From Cutibacterium modestum (GTDB taxonomy: Bacteria; Actinomycetota; Actinomycetes; Propionibacteriales; Propionibacteriaceae), in the NCBI RefSeq assembly GCF_008326345.1, contig NZ_BJEN01000004.1:186001-250000 (forward strand): a DNA stretch of 64,000 nt. The letters run 5' to 3'. The position numbers and the translations under genes are program-made. Of this stretch, positions 55,930-64,000 are shown one piece after another (position 1 is the first letter of the stretch; the number at the start of each line of letters is the position of its first letter). A model generated the notes under the pieces. The model was not told the DNA's origin and did not search any database. It saw only the letters and a list, made by a program, of their open reading frames with translations.

Positions 55930-57060
55930 TTACTTGTTGTGGGCATCGATCCAGTCGACGGCAGTTTTGATGACCTGGTCCTTGGTGGGCTCATTGAAGA
56001 TCTCGTGCATAAGGCCGTGCCACTGAATGATCTTCTTGTCCTTCGAGTTGATGGCGTTGTACCAGTTGACGTCGAAGTAGCTCGGAACGAGGCCGTCATT
56101 TTCGCCATGCATTATGAGGGTCGGTGCGTTGAACTCGTGGGCGTTCATGACGTTGTAGACCTCGGCAACACCCATCTGCTCAACGAGTCCGAGACGCATG
56201 TAATGGTTGTACAGCGGGTCGCGGTGCCAGTGGTCGAAGCGGACCGCGGGGTCGGAACACAGACCGTAGCCAGGGTAGCCGGGCAGGATGATGTAGGCGG
56301 ACAGCGGTCCCGATGGCATCCGGATGCTCTTAGGATCTTTGACGGCTGCCTTGATGAGACGTCCGTTGAAACTGGTTAGCTGTGCCATCGGCAGGAGCTG
56401 GCTGATTTGCGGTAGGGCGTGGCGGGCAAGGAAGTTCAGGTTATCGGGGGTGATGGTGGTGACTCCCTCGGTGTCCGGACCATCGATGTTGGCGAAGGTT
56501 CCACCACCTGTTGAGACGATCCCGGCGACGGAGCCGGGATACATGATTCCGTAGGACTGGACGGCGATGCCACCCATGGAGTGGCCCAACAGAAACACTT
56601 TCTTATGGGCGTTCTCTTTGTGGGCGGTGCCAACCATCTGGTGTATGTCGGACTCGATGTTCCACCAGTCGTCAAACTGACCGCGCGGAATGGCGTTGTT
56701 GACGTACGGGGCAGCGCTGCGACCATGGCAACGGTTATCGAAGCGGTAGACGCTATAGCCGGCGTTGGTGAGGCTCTTGGTCAGATACTCGTAGTTAGAA
56801 GAGTTCTCCATAAGCCCGTGAACCAGAACGATAGCGCCCTTGGCGTTGGGGACGATGTCCTTGCGGTAGAAAAGTTTGGTTCCGAGCTTGTCGGTGGTTT
56901 TGAAATAGCCGCTCGACTTCTGGACTTGATGGGTAGCGGGTGCTGCTGCGGCCGGCTGTGGTCTGGTGTCGGTGGTGGCAAGGGCAGGGGTTGCCATGAC
57001 GCCGGTCACTGCCATGGTGCTGGCAATTGCCAGTGAGCTGAGTTTGCGTGGGAATGACAT
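55930..57060 (-). CDS. Secreted alpha/beta hydrolase, monoacylglycerol-lipase-like
   Basis: A 376-residue exported hydrolase. The signal peptide MSFPRKLSSLAIASTMAVTG ends around ATPALA. The catalytic domain has IVLVHGLMENSSNYEYL (oxyanion loop), FLLGHSMGGIAVQSYG with the Ser nucleophile, LIMHGENDGLVPSY with the Asp and WHGLMHEIFNEP with the His. The last motif is typical of monoacylglycerol lipases and lysophospholipases. The ATG at 57060 has AAAGGAG nine bases upstream. Such an enzyme would act on skin lipids if this is a Cutibacterium. The exact substrate is not proven and it is not identified with a named lipase. Confidence 0.87.
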   Translation of the reverse strand: MSFPRKLSSLAIASTMAVTGVMATPALATTDTRPQPAAAAPATHQVQKSSGYFKTTDKLGTKLFYRKDIVPNAKGAIVLVHGLMENSSNYEYLTKSLTNAGYSVYRFDNRCHGRSAAPYVNNAIPRGQFDDWWNIESDIHQMVGTAHKENAHKKVFLLGHSMGGIAVQSYGIMYPGSVAGIVSTGGGTFANIDGPDTEGVTTITPDNLNFLARHALPQISQLLPMAQLTSFNGRLIKAAVKDPKSIRMPSGPLSAYIILPGYPGYGLCSDPAVRFDHWHRDPLYNHYMRLGLVEQMGVAEVYNVMNAHEFNAPTLIMHGENDGLVPSYFDVNWYNAINSKDKKIIQWHGLMHEIFNEPTKDQVIKTAVDWIDAHNK

Positions 57061-57123
57061 CAAGATGCTCCTTTGCGTCGGTTGCGTCGCCTCATCCCTG
57101 AAGACGAACGCTTCGAACGTCAC

Positions 57124-57659
57124 ACACGATAGGATCCGTGGGGTTCGCTAGTGTCCACTGATCCGCAAGTCTGGGTATTCGCGCGTGGAGATAATTCGCG
57201 TCTGGGAGGATGTGCGTCCTCGACGTCGACAACGCCTGGTGTGTAGTTATCTTGGCTTCGCGATGGTCGTCATTAAGCTGCTTAGCGATATTCTGACGGT
57301 TGATGTGACGGTCTGTAGTGGGGCCTACATATGCGTCCGCGGGCAGGAACAGGTTGTTCTTGTTTTGTGCCCTTATCGCGTTCACTCGCGCGTTTGTTTT
57401 CGAGGTTACAGGTCGCCAGCTACAGGAGTTTCAGTCGGAGTCATCCGTAGGGAAACGAGAGACGGCTTTACGAAACTTTGCGTGGTTGATAACTTCGACA
57501 ATCTGACCGCGTTAGCCGCAGAGATCACCCGCTGTAGCGTGAGTGGGAATACTAGAAGCCGGATGAATTAGCCTCGAGTATTTTCTTACCTCGGGTATTC
57601 TCCTGCATTGCACTAGTGGGGAGAGGCTTTTGGCCCGTTGGGGGGTTCGGTGAATCTTC
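57124..57659. other. Gene-free stretch at the start of a decay corridor
   Basis: About 540 bases upstream of the secreted hydrolase. They contain its promoter, but otherwise no frame with family resemblance. Confidence 0.45.
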
Positions 57660-57900
57660 TGGGTGCTTCTATGCCCGTGTCGTTGTCAGTTGCGGTGTAA
57701 ATCGCTTTGAGGCGTGACGAGACGGCTTCGCGGTTACCGCAAGCCATGAACCGTGTCGCAACCTAGACCCGATAGACCCCACGTCTCTACGAGAGATTCT
57801 CGCCAGGTCGCGTCCGGCAACCCACCACGGCCGACGATCAAGACATTCACCTACACCTGGTTTGACAAGTTCAGTGCACACGTGAGCCCAGTACGAGACC
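57660..57900 (-). mobile_element. Fragment of an IS256-type transposase
   Basis: Minus-strand pieces in two frames, LIVGRGGLPDATWRESLVET and NREAVSSRLKAIYTATDNDT, match in order the DGLTGLPEA-TWP and DRKxVAxxLKxIYTA segments of IS256-family transposases. These are the same segments as in the element at 17.5-18.7 kb. Only about 80 residues' worth remain. No ends are visible. Confidence 0.55.
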
Positions 57901-58229
57901 CTCGCTACCTACTTTCGTCCCCAGACTCCCAGCACAAGCTAGACACCGTCCATGCCCACGCCCACAGCACTATCCACCGCCCTAGACCTCATCCACGTAG
58001 ATGCCCAGGCACCACTCAGCGGCCGGTTCTGCCAGGCCACCACCAGTCGGCTCAACCTCGCCACAACCACTCCTCGCAACCAACCCACCCCAAGCCCCCC
58101 ACGCTCAAAACACCTCACCAAACCCAGCAACCCCACATCGAAGTCAACCATGTACAAGCCACAGACACCACCATGTCCCCTCACCAACCATGACAACCCG
58201 GCACACAACCAACTGGACACCCCCAGGTG
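57901..58229. other. Unassigned stretch
   Basis: A C-rich plus strand with Pro/Thr-rich random-looking frames. No family resemblance is seen. It separates two IS fragments. Confidence 0.4.
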
Positions 58230-59100
58230 ATCGATCGTGGTCGCGGATCCAGAGGGCATGCTTCAGGGCGTCCAATGTGAGCGGGGTGGCTACCCGTGTG
58301 GTGGCCCCCTGGTCCACAATGCGGCGGAGGAACGCGTCGACGACGAACGCGATGTAAACCGTCCCTGACTACGTCGAGATAGAGGTGAAATCGGTAGCCC
58401 AGAGTCGATCCGGACGTGCCGCCCAGAACTGCCTGCTGCCGCTGTCAGCGGGTCTTGGTGTCCTCGTCAGAGGGTACGGGCTTGGACTTTCGACGCCGTG
58501 GCCCCCTGCCAGCTTTGAGATCGGTAGAGGCGTTCGATCTTGCAGCGAGCAGCATCATAGCTTTGCTCGCGCAGGGACAGCCACCTCTTCCGTGCCCCGA
58601 GCCTGGTGAGGAACTGGTTCTGCTTTTGTAAGTGACTAGCGCGGTGTCTGCTGATTTGACGACGATCGCGGTGTTCATAGCAAGTACTTGTGGTGATCGT
58701 GCAGCTGTGCTCGGACGGCACGCGACAGATTAGCTCGCTCCCGAACCGGTGGTCGTGAGGGTCGAGGGGGTGACGAGCTATGTGGGCGGTGGAGCTCTGC
58801 GGTAAAGAAAGCCAAAGCTGCCTTCAAAATCTTGTTCGTTCTGCGAAGCTCCGCGTAACTCCTTGTGCAATCGCTTCAACTCAGCTGGCTGCGACGCTGT
58901 CCCCGGCTGAGAGCCTTGGTTGATCCCGGCCTGGCACACTTACCTGCCCAGCCGTTCAGGCAAACCGATTCCAGGTATTCCGCGACGGAGTTGATCGTAG
59001 CAGTCCGATGCAGATTCCCTCTCGGACTCCAACACCATCCCAACGGCTCGTTCTTCTTAACTCCGGGGAGCACTCCGGCACACGTGGCATGAGAGTGATC
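58230..59100 (-). mobile_element. Degenerate IS3-family element (orfA/orfB pieces)
   Basis: Read from 59100 down on the minus strand, the eroded OrfA gives SPELRRTS-like and SDCYDQLRR, then AELKRLHKELRELRRTNKIL and KAALAFFTAELHRPH, the Leu-zipper end of OrfA. OrfB pieces follow: LREQSYDAARCKIERLYRSQ, WQGAT, RQFWAARPDRLWATDFTSIS and GTVYIAFVVDAFLRRIV with the catalytic Asp, ending LDALKHALWIRDHDR. Stops and shifts occur throughout and the orfB 3' end is missing. The order and motifs are those of IS3-type integrase transposases. Confidence 0.7.
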
Positions 59101-59583
59101 CTTTCAACGAATTCACTCTCCGAATACGCCAGCATCTCAATGTGCGCCGAGACTGACCTGAGATCAGCCCTGTGACAGCCGGCGAACCCAAGTGGCCTGC
59201 TGATTGGTGACTGGTGTGTTTCTGATGCGACCACTGTGCTGTTTGCTCGGACCGGTACGACCGCCATGTTCACGACTGGACTGTCAGCTACCCTGGCCGA
59301 TACGGATCGAACGTGGCATCGATCGTGCGATGGATACCGCGAATGGTGCCCGGTTTCTCTGACTGACGCCGGTGAGGCACGGCCCAATCGGGCCGGGATG
59401 TGCCGAGTATCGACCTGCTAATCTTTACCTTGCTTGATGAGGATTCGTTCACGCAACGACAGGGGCAAACATCTGGTCTGCGTCCATCTCACGACCGGTA
59501 AGGCGCCGGAGAGGGGAAGGTGCGGACAGATGACGGCCTCGCCTTCCCGGTCGTCGGTGGCCGGGTATGTTCTCGGGTATGTT
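59101..59583. other. Unassigned decayed stretch
   Basis: About 480 bases between the IS3 and cas3 remnants. No frame with family resemblance and no repeated units that could be a CRISPR array. Confidence 0.4.
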
Positions 59584-60274
59584 TTAAGGGAACAGCGATT
59601 CCGAGCTGGCGATCCCTTCGGTGACGGTGACAAGCGTTTTCGTGGGCACTTGAATCTGGATCGGCATCGGGGCTGACACCCACCTTGGTAGGAACTTGTC
59701 GATACCAGTGTAGGCGGCCACGGCGTTAAAGGCCTCATCATCGTGGGTGACCGGCCATAGCGAGTCCCCATCTGCGAGTGCGTGGTGGACATCGATAATG
59801 CCGCCGAGGGTGGGATTGGTCCCATGATGACTACCGACGACGAAGGCGACGACCCTGTGCGGGTCTCGCGGACGAGCATGACACGACCTCAACCAGTCCG
59901 CGACATGGATTTGTCCCAACGGCTCCGTGAAGAATCGGTGTTTCGGGGGTCTTGATAATGGATCCCTTGCGCACCATCTGATCGCACAGATACCTCGTTA
60001 TGGCTCCACTGCAGCGGGGCCGACGCGCTTAGTGCGCGAACTGCAAACTGATCTTGCCGGCGTCGTATTTTCCGGCTATGAAGCCTTCAAATGCCCGGGC
60101 TGTCTCCTCGCCTCTCAACCCACTCGAATAACAGGGACCTGATGGCTGGAACTGCCACAGCCCGGCCATGATTCCGGTGGAATCCTCGAGGTGCTGGACA
60201 ACAAGTAGCCATCGTCCAGATTCGCCCACCTTGCCCCAGCACACCCGGGCTTGATCAGACCAGGTGCCAAGCAT
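59584..60274 (-). pseudogene. cas3: Remnant of type I-E-like cas3, N-terminal HD nuclease part
   Basis: The ATG at 60274 behind AGGTGGAG opens a frame with WSDQARVCWGKVGESGRW and VVQHLEDSTGIMAGLW. These match the start of actinobacterial Cas3, where WAKS and HLxDSxxVAxxLW occur. Then comes FIAGKYDAGKISLQFA, in the place of the HD motif (LAGxHDIGKxTxxFQ), with His replaced by Tyr. After frame breaks near 60020 and 59925 the next piece has FTEPLGQIHVADWL, FVVGSHHGTNPTL and finally VTVTEGIASSESLFP, like the VIVADWIASNxxLFP end of the Cas3 HD domain. The helicase part is gone. It was a nuclease-helicase of CRISPR defence and is now dead. Confidence 0.65.
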
Positions 60275-60427
60275 CGCTCCACCTTGTACTGACGTACGCT
60301 GCTAGCAACCAAGGACAAGATGCTTAACCGGCGAGAGCAACAGCACTCCGACAACCCCTGGACAATCCCACCTTGCAATACGAAAAATTCCCGACCAAGA
60401 ATACCTGGTCGGGAACCAATCCCGCAG

Positions 60428-60513
60428 TGTCCGAGAGAGGACTTGAACCTCCACAGCCTTAATCGGCCACTAGCACCTCAAGCTAGCGCGTCTACCAATT
60501 CCGCCACCCGGAC
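60428..60513 (-). tRNA. tRNA-Leu (anticodon GAG)
   Basis: The minus strand folds as a class II tRNA. The acceptor stem GTCCGGG pairs with CTCGGAC (one G-T), followed by discriminator A, with no encoded CCA. The D arm is GCGGAATTGGTAGACGCGC. The anticodon stem CTAGC/GCTAG encloses the loop TTGAGGT, giving anticodon GAG. A long variable arm follows, and the T loop is TTCAAGT. It reads CUC/CUU codons. It borders the decay corridor containing the cas3 remnant. Confidence 0.95.
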
Positions 60514-60652
60514 TCGGGCCACCGGCCCTGCGCTACCGCGCCGCACCGGACAAGCACAGAACTATAGTCAGCGTTCGACTCGCAACGCAAATCAGCGTCT
60601 ATTGAGCGCCCCGATTGCAGATGACAACCCTCCCCAGTGACACAATCGCGAC

Positions 60653-62017
60653 ATGTCAGATCTCTTCAGCATGACCTTCGAGGACCTTGTCGATGGGCCA
60701 GATTGCCCGCAGGCCGAGGTTATCGATATCTGCTCGCGGATGATCCAGATCGACTCGCAGAACTTCGGCCCGCAGGACGCCCGGGGCGAGATCGAAATGT
60801 GTCACTACGTAACCACACTCCTCAACGACATCGACGTCGACGTGACCATCCACGAATCCGAACCCGGCCGTGCCACCCTGGTCGCCGAGTGGGCGCCGAA
60901 CGGTACCGACATGACTCGCCCCGCCTTGTTGCTGCACGGCCACAGCGACACCGTCCCCTTCGAGGCCGCTGACTGGACCCATCCCCCGTTGTCCGGCGAG
61001 ATCCACGACGACTGCGTATGGGGCAGGGGAGCCATCGACATGAAGGGGTTTCTAGCGATGGTCCTCTCGGCTATCCGGGCTCGTCAGCGTCGAGGTGAGC
61101 TGCCGTCTCGCCCCATCCGCTTCATCATGTTCGCCGATGAGGAAGGCTCAGGGACCCTCGGCTCAACATGGCTCGGCGCCAATCATCCAGAGGCCTTTGA
61201 TGGCGTCACCGAGGCCATCAGCGAGGTCGGCGGTTTTTCCCTAACGACACCGCAGGGAAAGCGAGTCTACGCCGTGCAATCCGCAGAGAAAGGTCTGTGG
61301 TGGTTCCGGATGAGCGTCACCGGAAGCGCAGGGCATGGGTCTATGCGCAACCCAGATAACGCCGTAACCCATGTGCTTGATGCCCTGTCCCGCATCGGCT
61401 CCCATCAGTGGCCTGACCTACATCACCCAGTCCAGGAAGAGTTCCTCGACCAGGTCGCTGCCATGTGGGGTCTGACGATTGACCGGGACGACCTCGAATC
61501 CAGTCTGTCTCCCATCGGACCTTTGTCGCGCATGGTCGCTGCCTGCTGCGCACACACTGTCACCCCAACGGTGTTATCGGCGGGGTACAAGGTCAACGTC
61601 GTTCCGACGCGTGCCAGCGCCGAGGTTGACGCCCGATTCATTCCCGGGGCCGAGGAGGACATGATTTCGACAATCAAGTCATTGGCTGGTCCTGGAATCG
61701 ACTTCGAAACGATCTCTCTCAAACCGGCAACAGCAGCGCCCTTCAACGGAGCCGCCGTTCACGCAATTCGCCAGGCCATTGATGCTGAGGACCCGGGAGC
61801 CGTCGTATTGCCCTACCTCAACTCGGCAGGAACCGACGCCAAAGGGTTCGCGGTCTTGCCTGACGGCCGACGAATCAACTGCTACGGCTGCACACCGCTG
61901 AGACTGCCCGCCGACTTCGACTTCATCAGTCTTTTCCACGGAGTCGACGAGCGAGTTCCCGTCGAATCCCTCGTTTTCGGTGCCAAAGTCGTCGATCACA
62001 TACTGCAGGAGGCCTGA
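60653..62017 (+). CDS. M20-family metallopeptidase (ArgE/DapE type)
   Basis: A 454-residue zinc hydrolase of amide bonds. LLHGHSDTVPFEAADW has the first metal His and catalytic Asp, VWGRGAIDMKGFLAMVLSA the bridging Asp and FADEEGSGTLGSTW the general-base Glu pair. The dimerisation domain starts near SAGHGSMRNPDN, and the last ligand lies in SLFHGVDERVPVES. Whether it acts on acyl-ornithine, succinyl-diaminopimelate or a dipeptide cannot be told. It is two bases ahead of the citrate synthase gene and likely co-transcribed. Confidence 0.9.
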   Translation: MSDLFSMTFEDLVDGPDCPQAEVIDICSRMIQIDSQNFGPQDARGEIEMCHYVTTLLNDIDVDVTIHESEPGRATLVAEWAPNGTDMTRPALLLHGHSDTVPFEAADWTHPPLSGEIHDDCVWGRGAIDMKGFLAMVLSAIRARQRRGELPSRPIRFIMFADEEGSGTLGSTWLGANHPEAFDGVTEAISEVGGFSLTTPQGKRVYAVQSAEKGLWWFRMSVTGSAGHGSMRNPDNAVTHVLDALSRIGSHQWPDLHHPVQEEFLDQVAAMWGLTIDRDDLESSLSPIGPLSRMVAACCAHTVTPTVLSAGYKVNVVPTRASAEVDARFIPGAEEDMISTIKSLAGPGIDFETISLKPATAAPFNGAAVHAIRQAIDAEDPGAVVLPYLNSAGTDAKGFAVLPDGRRINCYGCTPLRLPADFDFISLFHGVDERVPVESLVFGAKVVDHILQEA

Positions 62018-62019
62018 CG

Positions 62020-63327
62020 ATGAGTGTCCCACATCAAAAGCTGGAGAACGGTGCAACGGCAACCCTTATCCTGGACGGCCAAGAATACACTTTGTCCGTC
62101 CTGACAGGAACCACCGGCGATCGAGTCATCGACATCTCCAACCTTCGCCAACTCACCGGCGGAGTGACAACCTTCGATCCGGCCTTCGCCAACACAGCGT
62201 CATGTCGCTCGGCGGTTTCGTGGATCGACGGCGAAAAAGGAGTGCTCACCTATCGCGGCTTACCTATCGAGACCTTGGCTAAGGAACGCGTCTCCTTTGT
62301 GGAAACTGCATGGCTATTGATCTTCGGCCACCTACCCACGGAGGCTCAGCGCGACGACTTCCGGAACCGATTGACCGAGTACTCGGCCTTACATCGGTCG
62401 ATGAACCTTCACTTCAACGCCTTCCCACCTAACGGCCACCCAATGGCGATCATGTCGTCGATGATCAACGCGATGAGCACCCACGACCGTCCGCGAATCA
62501 CTGACGAGGAGTCCTTCACTGACGCGGCGGCCAAGCTCATGTCCAAAGTAAGGACGATCGCGGCCGCTTCTTACAAGGCGTCAATTGGGGAACCAGCAAT
62601 ATACCCGCGCTATGACCTCAAATATGTCGAAAACTTCATGCACATGATGTTTTCTCTGCCGTACCGCGACTACGAGCCGGATCCGGTGGCGGCGAGGGCT
62701 CTCAACCTGTTCTTCGTGCTGCATGCTGATCACGGCCAAAACTGTTCGACCTCGACGGTACGAATGGTTGGGTCCTCAGGCGCCAACCTTTTCACCTCAT
62801 GCTCAGCCGGAGTATGCGCTCTATGGGGAGACCGCCACGGCGGGGCCAATGTCAACGCTGTGCTCGCACTGCAACGCATCCATGATTCTGGCCTCACCCC
62901 ACGCCAATACCTGGCGAAGGCCAAGGACTCAGGGGAGAGGATTTCTGGCTTCGGGCACCGCGTCTACCGCAATTGGGACCCCCGAGCGAGAATTTTCCGA
63001 AGTGTCGTCGGCCCGCTGCTCGACACCATGCACAAACCCGACCCGCTGCTCGACGTCGCCATGGAGTTAGAAGAAGCTGTCTTGGCTGACGATTACTTCA
63101 TTGAGCGCAGGCTGTACCCCAACGTGGACTTCTATTCCGGAATCGTTCTGCGCGCGCTCGGCATCCCACTCAACATGTTCACTGTCATGTTCGCCATTGG
63201 GCGAATGCCCGGCTGGATCGCCCACTGGAAAGAGGTTTTTGAGGATCCATCGACGAGGATTTCCCGTCCTCGCGAGCTCTACAATGGTCCGGTATCGACT
63301 CCGTGGGTGCCACGCGGGGAGCGCTGA
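62020..63327 (+). CDS. gltA: Citrate synthase
   Basis: A 435-residue type II citrate synthase joining acetyl-CoA and oxaloacetate. GVLTYRGLPIETLAKERVSF, MAIMSSMINAMSTHD and LFFVLHADHGQNCSTSTVRM hold the first catalytic His region. GDRHGGANVNAVLAL and ERISGFGHRVYRNWDPRARI hold the second His. The C-terminal segment has PNVDFYSGIVLRALGIP with the catalytic Asp, and GWIAHWKE. The ATG at 62020 follows the peptidase stop by two bases, with CAGGAGGC upstream. It belongs with sdh in the TCA cycle. Confidence 0.96.
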   Translation: MSVPHQKLENGATATLILDGQEYTLSVLTGTTGDRVIDISNLRQLTGGVTTFDPAFANTASCRSAVSWIDGEKGVLTYRGLPIETLAKERVSFVETAWLLIFGHLPTEAQRDDFRNRLTEYSALHRSMNLHFNAFPPNGHPMAIMSSMINAMSTHDRPRITDEESFTDAAAKLMSKVRTIAAASYKASIGEPAIYPRYDLKYVENFMHMMFSLPYRDYEPDPVAARALNLFFVLHADHGQNCSTSTVRMVGSSGANLFTSCSAGVCALWGDRHGGANVNAVLALQRIHDSGLTPRQYLAKAKDSGERISGFGHRVYRNWDPRARIFRSVVGPLLDTMHKPDPLLDVAMELEEAVLADDYFIERRLYPNVDFYSGIVLRALGIPLNMFTVMFAIGRMPGWIAHWKEVFEDPSTRISRPRELYNGPVSTPWVPRGER

Positions 63328-63337
63328 ACTGTTCGAC

Positions 63338-64000
63338 CTAAGCCTCGTCGCGGGCGAGGTTTGGTCCTCCGGTGATGTCGTCGAGGGCTGAGGTGATCTC
63401 CTTGGGAAGAACAACCTCGTCAACCCCGAGTAACTCCTCGAGCTGTGAGGTGGTCCGCGGCCCGACGAGGGCCGAAGCCACGACAGGAGCGTCACGCACC
63501 CATGCCAGCGCGATCTGCGGAACCGTCGCTCTCAGCCCGTCAGCTGCCCTCACAATGGCCTCAACGACAGCGCTGGACTTGCGCGTCAGGTAAGGCTGCA
63601 CGAACCATGACAGGCGATCAGAACCGCCCCGGGAGTCCTTCGGAGTTCCGTGTCGATACCGGCCTCCTAGCACGCCGCGCCCTAGCGCTGACCAAGCCAA
63701 CAGCCCCATTCCGTGGTGCTGGGCCGAAGGAGCGACCTCGATTTCTGCGCGACGGGCCAGCAACGAATACTCCACTTGGTTACTAACGAGGGGAGTCCGT
63801 GCTTCGGTTACCCGCTGCCAAGTTGCCGCCGTGGCGGATTGCCAGCCCACGAAGTTGGAGACCCCAACATATCGGGCCATTCCCGATCTCACGGCGTGGT
63901 CAAGTGCCGCGCAGGTTTCCTCAATGGGGGCATCTCCCCAGGCATGAACCTGCCAGAGATCGACGTGATCGGTATGAAGACGGCGCAAGGACCCTTCGAG
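63338..64000 (-). CDS. Aldo/keto reductase, C-terminal part
   Basis: The frame runs off the right edge, so only the last 220 residues are visible. LRRLHTDHVDLWQVHAW, ARYVGVSNFVGWQSATA, VSNQVEYSLLAR and GLLAWSALGRGVLGG are typical of NAD(P)H-dependent aldo/keto reductases. VVASALVGPRTTSQLEELLG lies at the cofactor phosphate site. The substrate is unknown. It is convergent with gltA, stops 10 bases apart. Confidence 0.9.
   Translation of the reverse strand, partial: LEGSLRRLHTDHVDLWQVHAWGDAPIEETCAALDHAVRSGMARYVGVSNFVGWQSATAATWQRVTEARTPLVSNQVEYSLLARRAEIEVAPSAQHHGMGLLAWSALGRGVLGGRYRHGTPKDSRGGSDRLSWFVQPYLTRKSSAVVEAIVRAADGLRATVPQIALAWVRDAPVVASALVGPRTTSQLEELLGVDEVVLPKEITSALDDITGGPNLARDEA

Noticed and set aside
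57124-60420. CRISPR array near the cas3 remnant
   Set aside because: I read the interval for regularly spaced repeats of about 28-29 bases and found none.

Overview
The window looks like a chromosomal segment of a Propionibacteriaceae actinobacterium, most probably a Cutibacterium (C. acnes-like). This rests on moderately high G+C coding sequence, many GTG starts, actinobacterial gene pairings (DUF2469 between rnhB and yraN, yceD-rpmF-rnc-mutM, ffh-amidohydrolase-rpsP-khpA-rimM-trmD) and a three-gene succinate dehydrogenase of the cytochrome b558 type. No database comparison was possible, so the genus is an inference.

Left part (1-19 kb): accessory and heavily decayed. After a glycosyltransferase tail, a frameshifted acyltransferase and an intact ribonuclease J come a broken MarR/DHA2 drug-efflux pair and a ketodeoxygluconate module (transporter, KdgK, a frameshifted Eda aldolase and a distal IclR regulator separated from it by an IS1249-like remnant). 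A long A+T-rich stretch follows, then an ISL3-type element with both inverted repeats still visible, a frameshifted membrane protein, a metE gene reduced to its two ends, a HEAT-repeat protein, and a broken LPXTG surface-protein gene whose 5' part is cut off by a degenerate IS256-type element.

Middle (19-34 kb): housekeeping rpmB, recG, rsmD and coaD, then a mannose-glycan utilisation locus. The locus holds a GH38 alpha-mannosidase, a GH5-like hydrolase, a LacI regulator, a MalFG-type permease pair, a binding lipoprotein and a GH31-like remnant. Two promoters of this locus carry nearly the same 16-bp palindrome, so the LacI protein probably controls both.

Right part (34-57 kb): a dense conserved core of yceD, rpmF, rnc, mutM, gtrA-like, ftsY, esterase, ffh, amidohydrolase, rpsP, khpA, rimM, trmD, sdhCAB, rplS, lepB, rnhB, DUF2469, yraN, comM, dprA, ogt, csbD and a secreted lipase-like hydrolase. 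The usual smc gene between mutM and ftsY is absent; that interval instead holds remnants of an antitoxin-like and a pyrimidine-dimer glycosylase gene plus a GtrA-type protein.

Right end (57-64 kb): a second decay corridor with pieces of IS256- and IS3-family elements and the N-terminal HD part of a type I-E-like cas3, ending at a tRNA-Leu(GAG). It is followed by intact M20 peptidase and citrate synthase genes and the end of an aldo/keto reductase. I saw no CRISPR array and no convincing intact new system. The main story is gene decay around mobile elements, plus one clear carbohydrate regulon.
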